Positions 1 to 8,153 of a DNA stretch of 64,000 nt are shown piece by piece. How positions within the stretch are numbered: the first letter of the stretch is position 1; the number at the start of each line of letters is the position of its first letter. Position numbers and translations under genes: made by a program. Origin of the DNA: Agreia sp. Leaf210 (GTDB lineage Bacteria > Actinomycetota > Actinomycetes > Actinomycetales > Microbacteriaceae); contig NZ_LMKK01000003.1 of NCBI RefSeq assembly GCF_001421485.1, positions 186,001 through 250,000 of the forward strand, written 5' to 3'. The notes beneath the pieces were generated by a model. It worked only from the letters and a program-made list of their open reading frames with translations, was not told where the DNA came from and did not search any database.

Positions 1-926
1 GTGAGGGCATGCTGCTGCGCCTCGGTCTTGGGCGGGATGAGCGCGCCGGAGACGACGGCTTGACGAAGCTCCTCGGGGTTCGACGGGTCGAAGCCCTCTG
101 CGAGCTCCTCCAGGCGTTCCGTGTCGATCCGGATTCCGCGGGCGAACTCCGTGATGGACGTGATGAGGTGCAGTCGCAGCCACTTGGCGTGCCGGAAGAG
201 GCGGGCGTGCGCCAGCTCTCGCACCGCCAGGTAGAGCTGAACCTGGTCGAGGGGGATGTCGAGACCTTCGCTGAACGTCGAGATGTTCTGTGGAAGCAGC
301 GCGGCCTTCTGATCTTCGAAGAGAGGGATGCCGACATCGCCGCCGGAGACGACCTCGGTCGAGAGCTGGCCGACGACCTGACCGAGCTGCACGGCGAAGA
401 GCGCGCCCCCGAGATTGCGCATGAGCTTGGATGCCCCGGCGAGCATGCCCGCCATCTCCTCGGGAGCCTGGTCTTTCAGCACGGCGGTGAGGGCATCGGC
501 GATGCTCAGTGCGACGGGCTCAGCCAGCTGGCTCCACACGGGCATGGTCTCGGTAGTCCACTGCTGTCGGGTGAGATAGACCGGCGACAGGGCGAGTTCG
601 GTCACGCTCGTGACCTCGTCTAGCCACAGAGCCGCGATGTGCAGAGCGCCGTCGAGCTCGGTGCGCTGGGAGTCTGTGACGCTCAGCGTCGACTGCCCGG
701 CGAACTCGTTCGCCTGCTTGGTGGCGACCTGCCAGTCGATGCCGTCGCCCGTCGTGCTCATGGCGTTCTGCAGCTGCTGCATGAGCTGCTGCACGGCAGC
801 TGGGTCGGAGGGGAGTCCCGCCGCGCTGGCAAGCTTGGCCGGGTCCATCTCCGAGTTGCCCTCGAGGAAACTCCGCAGCATGTCGCGGAAGTCATCCTCC
901 GGCTCCTTGGATGTGTCGTCGCTCAT
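1..926 (-). CDS. DUF2342 zincin-like protein, 3' end cut by window edge
   Basis: Reading the minus strand from ATG at 926 gives an open frame to the window edge (about 308 residues). It starts MSDDTSKEPEDDFRDMLRSF and contains LGGALFAVQLGQVVGQLS and the segment VRELAHARLFRHAKWLRLHL. These match the DUF2342 / zincin-like metallopeptidase type 2 family, which is conserved in actinobacteria and of unknown substrate. No canonical HExxH motif is visible in the part present, so peptidase activity is family inference only. The gene is divergent from the PDZ/Lon-like protease at 1130 across about 200 bp, a pairing I know from other actinobacteria. The C-terminus lies outside the window. Confidence 0.85.
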   Translation of the reverse strand, partial: MSDDTSKEPEDDFRDMLRSFLEGNSEMDPAKLASAAGLPSDPAAVQQLMQQLQNAMSTTGDGIDWQVATKQANEFAGQSTLSVTDSQRTELDGALHIAALWLDEVTSVTELALSPVYLTRQQWTTETMPVWSQLAEPVALSIADALTAVLKDQAPEEMAGMLAGASKLMRNLGGALFAVQLGQVVGQLSTEVVSGGDVGIPLFEDQKAALLPQNISTFSEGLDIPLDQVQLYLAVRELAHARLFRHAKWLRLHLITSITEFARGIRIDTERLEELAEGFDPSNPEELRQAVVSGALIPPKTEAQQHAL

Positions 927-1129
927 GGCAGGAAACCTCTTTCGCCCGACAGTCGGCGGGGATCCGGTGTGCTCCATGCCCGCTGTCAGAATTGCTCTCT
1001 ACGCTAGCTGGTGGCCGATCGGCCTTGCTGGGATTTCCCATAGGCTGGGGCCTCCGGCCGTGCGCCCGTGGCGAACAGTCCTCCCGGGGTGACGCCCCAA
1101 CTGATTTCCACCCGTCGTCGAGGAGACAC

Positions 1130-2308
1130 GTGAGCCTGTTCGGTTTGAATGACACGAATCGTGTCGACGACTCCGATGCCCAGCACGGCGTGCCGTTCGC
1201 CCTCCGTACGCCCGAGGAGATCTCGGCCGAGCGACGCTCCGCGCGCCGTCGGACGACGGGGTGGACCGTGCTCGTCATCGCACTCGTACTCGGCCTCGTC
1301 ATGAGTTTCCTCCCGACGCCGTACGTCATCGAACAGCCGGGGCCCGTGTTCGACACCCTGGGCTCCCAGACCGTAGAGGGCAAGGACACGCCCCTGATCT
1401 CGATCGACGGGGAGCCCACGTATCCCACGGGCGGAACGCTCGACATGCTGACGGTCTCCGTTGTCGGAACCCCGAAGCAGACTCCGTCGTGGGCCGAGGT
1501 CGTGCAGGCGTACTTCGACAGCAGTAAAGCCGTCGTACCGCTCGAGGCTGTCTATCCTCCTGACGTCACCACCGAACAGCGTGACGAGCAGAACGCCGCT
1601 CTGATGGTCGACAGCCAGCAGGAGGCTATCGCCGCCGCGCTCAGCAGCCTCGGATACGACTTCACGACCAGCGTCAGCGTGGGAAGCGTGGCGAAGGGCT
1701 CGCCGGCAGAGGGCGAACTCGAGGCCGGCGACGTCGTCACCAGTGTCAATGGACAGGCTGTCGGCTCCATCGACCAACTCCGCGCGGCTGTGGCGGCGAA
1801 CGGCACCGACAAGCCGGCCGTCGTCGACGTGACGCGCGCGGGTGCGCCCATCGAGGCATCCGTCACCCCGATCACCAGCGGCGACACCTCGGTCCTCGGA
1901 ATCGGTGTGCAGGCGAGCTTCGAGTTCCCGTTCGATGTGAAGATCCAACTCGACAACGTCGGCGGACCGAGCGCCGGCATGATGTTCGCTCTGGGGATCA
2001 TCGACAAGCTCAGCGATGGCGAGTTGAACGGCGGCCAGAAGGTGGCGGGCACCGGGACGATCTCGGCGGACGGCACGGTGGGCCCCATCGGCGGCATCCG
2101 GCAGAAGCTGTTCGGCGCGCGCGACGCGGGAGCAGACTGGTTCCTGGCCCCCGCATCGAATTGCGACGAGGTCACGGGCCACGTGCCCGACGGCATCCGA
2201 GTCTTCGCCGTCGCGACCCTCGACGATTCGCTGGCCGCTTTGAAAGCGATCTCGAGCGGTAGCGGACTCGACGCCCTGCCCACCTGCGACGCGAGCACCG
2301 CCAAGTAG
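1130..2308 (+). CDS. PDZ domain Lon-like serine protease (YlbL family)
   Basis: 392 residues. An N-terminal cytoplasmic stretch is followed by one membrane segment at about 44-63, a PDZ domain at about 180-250 (SPAEGELEAGDVVTSVNGQ), and a C-terminal Lon-type proteolytic domain. The Ser-Lys dyad is visible: Ser281 in GGPSAGMMF and Lys326 in GGIRQKL. The family is membrane-anchored with the protease domain outside the cell; its substrates are largely unknown. GTG at 1130 is chosen because AGGAGA lies just upstream at 1121-1126 and the protein then begins in the usual way for the family; the frame is open further upstream but without homology-like sequence. UPF0182 follows in the same direction, a conserved actinobacterial arrangement. 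Confidence 0.9.
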   Translation: MSLFGLNDTNRVDDSDAQHGVPFALRTPEEISAERRSARRRTTGWTVLVIALVLGLVMSFLPTPYVIEQPGPVFDTLGSQTVEGKDTPLISIDGEPTYPTGGTLDMLTVSVVGTPKQTPSWAEVVQAYFDSSKAVVPLEAVYPPDVTTEQRDEQNAALMVDSQQEAIAAALSSLGYDFTTSVSVGSVAKGSPAEGELEAGDVVTSVNGQAVGSIDQLRAAVAANGTDKPAVVDVTRAGAPIEASVTPITSGDTSVLGIGVQASFEFPFDVKIQLDNVGGPSAGMMFALGIIDKLSDGELNGGQKVAGTGTISADGTVGPIGGIRQKLFGARDAGADWFLAPASNCDEVTGHVPDGIRVFAVATLDDSLAALKAISSGSGLDALPTCDASTAK

Positions 2309-2428
2309 TCGCTCGACGGCCGTGCACTCGGCCGTGTTCTCCCGTGGCGCAACTGTCGGCGGGGCACTTCTCAGCATGCCTTGTCTAGGATGGACGGACA
2401 CCGCACCGCTGTAAAGAGGCCCCCACAC

Positions 2429-5338
2429 GTGACTTCCCAAACCGCCGAGAAGCCCATCAGAAGATCCAGAGCACCTCTGGCGATCACCATCGCCATCGTC
2501 GTAGCCCTGGCGATAGCATTCTTCGCTTTCTCCAATCTCTACACCGAAATCCTCTGGTACGACCAGGTGGGCTTCGTCGATGTACTGACCACCCAGTGGG
2601 CCGCAGGCGGGGTGATGTTCCTCGTCGGCTTCCTCGCCATGGCCATTCCGGTCTGGGCGTCGATCGAGATCGCCTTCCGCTGGCGCCCGGTCTACGCGAA
2701 GCTCAACTCGCAGCTGGATCGCTATCAGCAGGTCGTAGAGCCGCTCCGTCGCCTCGCCTCCATCGGCATTCCTGTCGTGCTCGGCATCTTCGCGGGTGTC
2801 GCCACCGCATCACGCTGGCAGCTGACGCTCATGTGGCTGAACAGAACGCCGACGGGCCAGACCGATCCGCAGTTCGGCCTCGACATCTCGTTCTTCCTCT
2901 ACGACCTGCCGTTCTTCAGGGGCGTCGTCGGATTCGCATCCGCCGTCATCCTGGTCGCCGGAATCGCCGCCCTCGCCACGAGCTACCTCTACGGAGCGAT
3001 TCGTGTCGCGGGCCGTGAGGTGCGCATCTCCAAGACCGCGCGCATCCAGATCGCCGTTCTCGCGGCCCTGTATCTCGCCGTCCAGGCCGCGAGCATCTGG
3101 CTCGACCAGTACTCCACGGCCACGAACGGCACCGGCAAGCTCATCACCGGAGCCACGTATGCCGATGTCAACGGCACCATCCCCGGTCTGTCGATCCTGG
3201 CGGGCATCGCGGGCATCGTGGCGTTGCTCTTCATCGTCGCCGCGGTCATCGGTCGTTGGCGTCTGCCCATCATCGGCACGGTGCTGCTCATCGTGTCGAG
3301 CCTGATTCTCGGATCCCTGTATCCCTGGGTCGTTCAGCGCTTCCAGGTCGACCCTTCCGAGCGCTCCCTCGAGTCGGAGTACATCCAGCGCAACATCGAC
3401 TCGACCCGCGACGCCTACGGCGTCTCCGGCGTCGAAGAAACCGAGTACGACGCGACGACCGACGCGACGGCCGGCGCACTGCGTCAGGATGCGGTCACGA
3501 CCGCGAACATCCGCATCATCGACCCGGCTCTCGTCTCCGACACGTACAAGCAGCTCGAGCAGTTCCGTCAGTACTACCAGTTCCCGCAGTATCTCGACGT
3601 CGATCGCTACAACATCAATGGCACTGTACAAGACGCCGTCACCACCGTTCGCGACCTGAACCTCGAGGGCCTCGGCACCTCGAACACCTGGTACAACCAG
3701 CACATCGTCTACACGCACGGCTACGGCCTCGTCGCGGCGTTCGGCAACCAGCGTTCCGTCGACGGCCAGCCGGTCTTCCTCGAGTCCGGTATCCCCACCA
3801 CGGGTGAACTCGGTCAGTACGAGCCGAGGGTCTACTTCGGCGAATCGTCGCCGGACTACTCCATCGTGGGCGGACCCGAGGGCGGGCCCAAGAACGAGCT
3901 CGACTACCCGTCGGGTGAAGAGGGCGCGCAGCAGACGTACACGACGTTCACCGGAGACGGCGGGCCGAAGCTCGACAACATCTTCAACAAGCTCGTCTAC
4001 GCGCTGAAGTTCCAGTCCGAGCAGATCTTCCTGTCAGACGGCGTGACCGATCAGTCGCAGATCCTCTACGACCGTGACCCGGCGAAGCGAGTCTCGAAGG
4101 TCGCACCGTATCTGACGATGGACTCCGACCCCTACGCCTCTGTCGTCGACGGAAAGGTCGTCTGGATAGTCGACGGTTACACCACGAGCGCGAACTACCC
4201 GTACTCGCGCACGGAGAGCCTCTCCGACGTGATCGCCGACACCTACCAGCCTCGACCCGCCTTCGCGGTCGACGACATCAACTACATCCGCAACTCGGTG
4301 AAGGCCACGGTCGACGCCTATGACGGCAAGGTCACCCTCTACGCCTGGGACGACACCGACCCGCTGCTGAAGACCTGGCAGAAGATCTTCCCCTCGACGC
4401 TCAAGCCCATGAGCGAGATGAGCGGAGATCTTCTGAGTCACGTGCGCTACCCGGCCGACCTGTTCAAGGTGCAGCGCGCCATCCTCGGCGAGTACCACGT
4501 GACCGACGCTGGTTCGTTCTACTCCAAGCAAGACGCTTGGACGACGCCGAACGATCCCACCGCCCCGAGCGAGAGCCCCAGTCTGCAGCCGCCGTACTAT
4601 CTGACGCTGCAGATGCCCGGGCAGGAAGCTCCCTCGTATTCCCTGTACTCCACCTTCATCCCGGTGTCGACAGGGGAGGGCAGTCGTAACGTGCTGAACG
4701 GATATCTGGCGGTCGACTCGAACGCCGGATCGGAAGACGGAAAGGTCTCGGAGGACTACGGCAAGCTGAGGCTGCTCACGTTGCCGAAGGACGACACTGT
4801 TCCCGGGCCAGGTCAGGTGCAGAACAACTTCACCACCGACCCGACGGTGTCTCAGGCGCTCAACCTGTTGCGCCAGGGCGAGACCCAGGTCAAGAGCGGA
4901 AACCTGTTGACTCTGCCGGTCGGAGGCGGTCTTCTCTACGTGCAGCCCGTCTATGTGCAATCCAAGGGCGGCACGAGCTATCCGCTCCTGCAGAAGATCC
5001 TCGTCGCCTTCGGTGACAAGATCGCGTTCGAAGACACGCTCGACGCCGCACTCGACGAGCTGTTCGGCGGAGACTCGGGCGCCGTCGCCGGCGACGAGGC
5101 GGTTCCCGCGGGAGACGGTGCGCAGGCGCCCGACAACTCGGCGGGCACGCAGCCGGATGCCGGAACGGGTACGCCCACGACCGATACCGGCGGTCTCACG
5201 CAGGCGTTGAAAGACGCCAAGGCAGCACTCGATGAGCGCGAAACCGCCCTCAAGGCAGGTGACTGGGCAGCATACGGTGTCGCCGACGCCAAACTCCAGG
5301 CAGCCCTCGATCGAGCATTGTCGGCTCAGGGGCAGTAA
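2429..5338 (+). CDS. UPF0182 family large membrane protein
   Basis: 969 residues. The N-terminal third carries about seven hydrophobic segments, the first being LAITIAIVVALAIAFFAFSN, followed by the family signature NLYTEILWYDQVGF. A large soluble, probably extracellular, domain follows and ends in an acidic, Pro/Thr-rich linker and a short helical tail (about 890-969). UPF0182 proteins are conserved in actinobacteria and have no established function. GTG at 2429 is preferred because AAGAGG lies about 10 bases upstream; in-frame ATG 2390 and TTG 2381 are alternatives that would add 13 or 16 residues. It follows the PDZ protease by about 120 bp and may be read from the same transcript. Confidence 0.9.
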   Translation: MTSQTAEKPIRRSRAPLAITIAIVVALAIAFFAFSNLYTEILWYDQVGFVDVLTTQWAAGGVMFLVGFLAMAIPVWASIEIAFRWRPVYAKLNSQLDRYQQVVEPLRRLASIGIPVVLGIFAGVATASRWQLTLMWLNRTPTGQTDPQFGLDISFFLYDLPFFRGVVGFASAVILVAGIAALATSYLYGAIRVAGREVRISKTARIQIAVLAALYLAVQAASIWLDQYSTATNGTGKLITGATYADVNGTIPGLSILAGIAGIVALLFIVAAVIGRWRLPIIGTVLLIVSSLILGSLYPWVVQRFQVDPSERSLESEYIQRNIDSTRDAYGVSGVEETEYDATTDATAGALRQDAVTTANIRIIDPALVSDTYKQLEQFRQYYQFPQYLDVDRYNINGTVQDAVTTVRDLNLEGLGTSNTWYNQHIVYTHGYGLVAAFGNQRSVDGQPVFLESGIPTTGELGQYEPRVYFGESSPDYSIVGGPEGGPKNELDYPSGEEGAQQTYTTFTGDGGPKLDNIFNKLVYALKFQSEQIFLSDGVTDQSQILYDRDPAKRVSKVAPYLTMDSDPYASVVDGKVVWIVDGYTTSANYPYSRTESLSDVIADTYQPRPAFAVDDINYIRNSVKATVDAYDGKVTLYAWDDTDPLLKTWQKIFPSTLKPMSEMSGDLLSHVRYPADLFKVQRAILGEYHVTDAGSFYSKQDAWTTPNDPTAPSESPSLQPPYYLTLQMPGQEAPSYSLYSTFIPVSTGEGSRNVLNGYLAVDSNAGSEDGKVSEDYGKLRLLTLPKDDTVPGPGQVQNNFTTDPTVSQALNLLRQGETQVKSGNLLTLPVGGGLLYVQPVYVQSKGGTSYPLLQKILVAFGDKIAFEDTLDAALDELFGGDSGAVAGDEAVPAGDGAQAPDNSAGTQPDAGTGTPTTDTGGLTQALKDAKAALDERETALKAGDWAAYGVADAKLQAALDRALSAQGQ

Positions 5339-5391
5339 CCAGCCCCGAGTGGTCCGAACCGCTCCCGCCCTGTGTTAGTCTTAACAGGTAG

Positions 5392-5465
5392 CGCGGGGTG
5401 GAGCAGTTCGGTAGCTCGCTGGGCTCATAACCCAGAGGTCGCAGGTTCAAATCCTGTCCCCGCAA
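5392..5465 (+). tRNA. Initiator tRNA-fMet (anticodon CAT)
   Basis: A cloverleaf can be drawn by eye: acceptor CGCGGGG with CCCCGCA, D arm, anticodon stem CTGGG/CCCAG around the loop CTCATAA, and T arm with GGTTCAAATCC. Two initiator hallmarks are present: a C1-A72 mismatch at the top of the acceptor stem and three consecutive G-C pairs (GGG/CCC) flanking the anticodon loop. The 3' CCA is not encoded. A near-perfect terminator follows 15 bases downstream, so this is a single-gene transcription unit. Confidence 0.95.
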
Positions 5466-5479
5466 CAGAGAAGAGAACG

Positions 5480-5506
5480 AAAGCCCCAGACAATGTCTGG
5501 GGCTTT
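5480..5506 (+). terminator. Rho-independent-type terminator after tRNA-fMet
   Basis: Perfect 12-bp stem AAAGCCCCAGAC / GTCTGGGGCTTT with a 3-base loop (AAT). The 3' side ends in TTT followed by CGTCGTTC, so the U-tract is short, as is usual in high-GC actinobacteria. It could act in both directions and also end the minus-strand unit that finishes at 5565. Confidence 0.85.
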
Positions 5507-5564
5507 CGTCGTTCATCAGCTCCGCTGCATCGGTTTTCAAAGCGGCGTCGAGATGGAACACCCC

Positions 5565-5882
5565 CTAACCCGAGGGAACGATACGCCAGCCCGTTCCGTG
5601 CGAGATGAGCGTCTGCAACGCGTCCCGAGCGAGTAGTGCGTCGTCAGCGCTCTTCCAATGCCACACCGTCAGCACGAGGGGGTGCTGCGGATCGACGTCG
5701 TCGACATGCACTTCGAGTGTCGTGTCTGAGGTGGGTCTCAGATAGGCCGATCCATCGTCCTCGACCTCGAGCGGAAATCGAAACGTCGAGCCGAGCATCA
5801 CGAGAGCCTCTCTCGCGGTGAGGCGCGCGTCGGCTCTCATCTGCGAGATCGTCGATGGGGCGTGATGGTGCGTGGATGTCAT
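5565..5882 (-). CDS. Hypothetical 105-residue protein coupled to TetR
   Basis: 105 residues, starting MTSTHHHAPSTISQMRADAR and with no signal peptide or membrane segment. I do not recognise the family. The middle reads like a small alternating-strand fold (GSAYLRPTSDTTLEVHVDD), with conserved-looking WHWKSADDALLARDALQ near the end. Its ATG overlaps the stop codon of the upstream TetR gene by four bases (5879-5882), so the two are almost certainly translated together. That suggests a role tied to the TetR regulator, possibly as its partner or target, but nothing in the sequence shows which. It ends about 60 bp from the tRNA terminator. Confidence 0.7.
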   Translation of the reverse strand: MTSTHHHAPSTISQMRADARLTAREALVMLGSTFRFPLEVEDDGSAYLRPTSDTTLEVHVDDVDPQHPLVLTVWHWKSADDALLARDALQTLISHGTGWRIVPSG

Positions 5883-6745
5883 GGAGCGTCGAGCTCAGTG
5901 GACCCGCGTCCCGTCTTCCCGCTGAGCTCCTCCATGCATGACCAGATGGTGCTCGGATCGAATTCTGGATCGGAAACGAAGAACTGATCGAAAATGGAGA
6001 GGAAGCCGATGGCCGACGGTGCCCATTCGGTGGGCTCGTCGGTGAGGGTCGGAGGGCCGACGTAGAAGTTGTCCGTCACCGTGGGGTTCGACAGGTGACG
6101 TATCGCGAGACCTTCGACGATCGACGAGCCGAGCACGGCGTACAGGGTGTAGCCGCCGGCGAATTCGTCGCGCAACGTGAAACCGAGGAGACAGGTCAGG
6201 GCCTCGTGGAACGCGGCCATGTCGGAGATGAATCGGTCACTGCCCTGCCGCAACGTGTCCGCTACTCGACGGAGCGAGTCATTGCCGTCATGGACGAGAA
6301 GAGCCGCCGACGTCGAAAGAAAGGACTGCCAGGCAGCGGAGTCGATCGTGCTGTAGAAGTTCTGCTCGAGGACGACTCGGATGGTCTCTCGCATGAGACG
6401 CCGTCGTCCCTCCTCGGTGGAGTGCAGGTCTGGTCGGGAGGAGATGACGTCGATGGCCGTACTCAGCGCCCGGTCGTCGTTGATCTTGTCCGCGAAGCGG
6501 CTGGCAGCCTCGTTGAGCAGATCAGCGACGAAGAGCTCCTTGGAGTGCCAGATTCGATAGACAGAGCTTCGAGAGACCCCCGCCGCGGAGATGACCTCGT
6601 CCATCTGAAGGCCCGGGTATCCCAGAGACATTCCGCTCTCGCCCACCGACTCGAGTGCTGCATCCAGCATCCGGCGTCGGATCTGTTCCGAGGTCATGCG
6701 GGTCGACCGAATTCCACTCAGCGATTCGCTGTGCTCGACTGCCAT
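5879..6745 (-). CDS. TetR/AcrR family transcriptional regulator
   Basis: 288 residues, long for the family because of an N-terminal extension of about 16 residues and a large ligand-binding region. The helix-turn-helix lies at about 18-65 (MDEVISAAGVSRSSVYRIWHSKELF). The C-terminal region is typical of unannotated TetR proteins and does not reveal a ligand. ATG at 6745 is supported by GGGAGA a few bases upstream. The gene overlaps the downstream 105-residue gene by four bases. No obvious transporter or enzyme target is adjacent apart from that partner, so it may regulate itself and the partner. Confidence 0.85.
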   Translation of the reverse strand: MAVEHSESLSGIRSTRMTSEQIRRRMLDAALESVGESGMSLGYPGLQMDEVISAAGVSRSSVYRIWHSKELFVADLLNEAASRFADKINDDRALSTAIDVISSRPDLHSTEEGRRRLMRETIRVVLEQNFYSTIDSAAWQSFLSTSAALLVHDGNDSLRRVADTLRQGSDRFISDMAAFHEALTCLLGFTLRDEFAGGYTLYAVLGSSIVEGLAIRHLSNPTVTDNFYVGPPTLTDEPTEWAPSAIGFLSIFDQFFVSDPEFDPSTIWSCMEELSGKTGRGSTELDAP

Positions 6746-6834
6746 GGATTCTCCCGTAGATCGTTTCCGCCCTACAGTCTCGCCGTCTTGTCGCTACGGC
6801 TGTAATGCGCAATGAGACTTTGTGTCCCAATCGC

Positions 6835-7338
6835 TCAGGAGGAGTGAATCTCCAGGGTGTCGATGAGGCTCTCCTGAACGAACGCCAGCCACCGATAGAC
6901 CTCGAGCAGGTACAGGTCTCCATCGGCGAGGTGGAGCTCGTCGTCGTCGTGTTCGATGCCCAGATCGGCCGCGATCGAGAGTCTGATGTCGGTGAGACCG
7001 CGCAACCACGCCTGTGAGGCGGCCGCATCCAGCTCTACCAGCCGGGGAAACCCATCTACGGACGACAACGTCTCGATGATGACCTGGGCATTGCGCACCT
7101 TGCGTTCGATGAGTCCCTCCGAAGTGAAGCGGCGGAATTCCGCGTCGTTCTCCCCGTCGTCGCCATAGCCTGCGGGAAGGAGTCTGTCAATGGCGGACGA
7201 TCTGATCGCGTCGCCCTCCGCATCGGTCGTGTTCGTCAGGAGGTCCTGCACCTCGCTGGCGAGCCGCGCGAGGATCTCGACCTCCGCGGGCTCGAACGAG
7301 GCGACTGCGACCCCGCCCTCGTGCGCGAACGGTGTCAT
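6835..7338 (-). CDS. DUF2017 family protein downstream of clpS
   Basis: 167 residues, mostly helical by appearance, with no membrane segment. Sequence blocks such as FEPAEVEILARLASEVQDLL and ADLGIEHDDDELHLADGDLYLLEVYRWLAFVQESLI are characteristic of DUF2017, which in actinobacteria is almost always placed directly after clpS. Its function is unknown; the constant pairing suggests a link to the ClpS/ClpAP(C) N-degron system, which is inference. ATG at 7338 overlaps the clpS stop by four bases, indicating translational coupling. Confidence 0.85.
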   Translation of the reverse strand: MTPFAHEGGVAVASFEPAEVEILARLASEVQDLLTNTTDAEGDAIRSSAIDRLLPAGYGDDGENDAEFRRFTSEGLIERKVRNAQVIIETLSSVDGFPRLVELDAAASQAWLRGLTDIRLSIAADLGIEHDDDELHLADGDLYLLEVYRWLAFVQESLIDTLEIHSS

Positions 7339-7631
7339 GAGTCCGCTTTCTGCAGCGTGGCCCAGAGGCCGAAGTCGTGCATGGCCTCCACATGTCGTTC
7401 CATCTCTTCTCGTGTACCTGTCGCCACGACAGCACGACCGTCATTGTGCACCTGCAGCATCCGACGCTCTGCCTCGGCCTTTGAGAATCCGAAGTAACTG
7501 CGGAAGACGTACGAGACGTACGACATGAGATTGACCGGGTCGTTCCAGACGAGCGTTATCCACGGCGCCCCCAATCCCAATTTCTCTTCGAGGGCAACGT
7601 CGACATCGGTCGCATCGAGAGTCTGGGCCAC
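7335..7631 (-). CDS. clpS: ATP-dependent Clp protease adaptor ClpS
   Basis: 98 residues, the normal length. Signature segments are present: ITLVWNDPVNLMSYVSYVF (the Asn-Asp-Pro motif of the N-degron pocket), HNDGRAVVATGTREEME and HDFGLWATLQ at the C-terminus. ClpS binds proteins with bulky hydrophobic N-termini and delivers them to the Clp unfoldase in the cytoplasm. Translation probably starts at GTG 7631. It is the first gene of a clpS-DUF2017 unit. In many actinobacteria this pair sits beside pncB and murI; here those genes lie some 45 kb away, at 52.3-54.5 kb. Confidence 0.93.
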   Translation of the reverse strand: MAQTLDATDVDVALEEKLGLGAPWITLVWNDPVNLMSYVSYVFRSYFGFSKAEAERRMLQVHNDGRAVVATGTREEMERHVEAMHDFGLWATLQKADS

Positions 7632-7680
7632 GACGACAAGCCTGTCACATCGCGGTGTCGCCGATGGTCGCTCAGCGATC

Positions 7681-7947
7681 TCAGCTGTCTCGCAGCGAAG
7701 AGATGAGCTGAGGCTTGGTCTTCTTCGAGTAGCCGCTCTGTCCGAGCTCCTTGGCGCGTTTCTTCAGTTCGGCCACGGTCCAGTCCTCGTAAGACCCGGC
7801 CTCCCCACCCGAACGCCCGACTTTAGACCGGCCCTTCTTCGCGGCCGCGTTGGAGATGCGCGCGGCCTTCTGCTTCGACGCGCCCTCGTCGCGAAGCTCC
7901 TCGTAGAGCTTCGGATCTTTGATGGATGGATTCTTTTTGTCTGGCAC
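7681..7947 (-). CDS. DUF7218-type small basic protein with Rho-N/SAP-like end
   Basis: 88 residues, strongly basic, no signal peptide. The N-terminus has the pattern KNPSIKDPKLYEELRDEGAS; the C-terminal half (WTVAELKKRAKELGQSGYSKKTKPQLISSL) resembles the Rho N-terminal / SAP helix-extension-helix fold that binds nucleic acid. Such proteins are common in actinobacteria under the names DUF7218 or Rho termination factor-like; their role is not known. GTG at 7947 is supported by AGGAGG about 7 bases upstream. It is separated from clpS by about 50 bp on the same strand. Confidence 0.85.
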   Translation of the reverse strand: MPDKKNPSIKDPKLYEELRDEGASKQKAARISNAAAKKGRSKVGRSGGEAGSYEDWTVAELKKRAKELGQSGYSKKTKPQLISSLRDS

Positions 7948-8153
7948 GGTGCCCCTCCTGACCGACGCGTATGCGCTTATTTTTCGATGCTAGCGAGGCC
8001 GATCAGACCCACTCCAGGGGGGTTGAAAACGGGCGGTCTCTCTCCCTCGCCAGGGGGAGGCGCACCGTACGGGTCACCCGAGCGGCGGATGTGGCGCACG
8101 GACGAGCTTCTTACGCTGAGACGCACAACCAGGTGTCGACTAAGGAGTCTTCC

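Noticed and set aside
5565-6745. TetR plus small gene as a toxin-antitoxin pair
   Set aside because: The regulator is a full-size TetR and the partner shows no toxin motif; gene order and size do not fit known systems.
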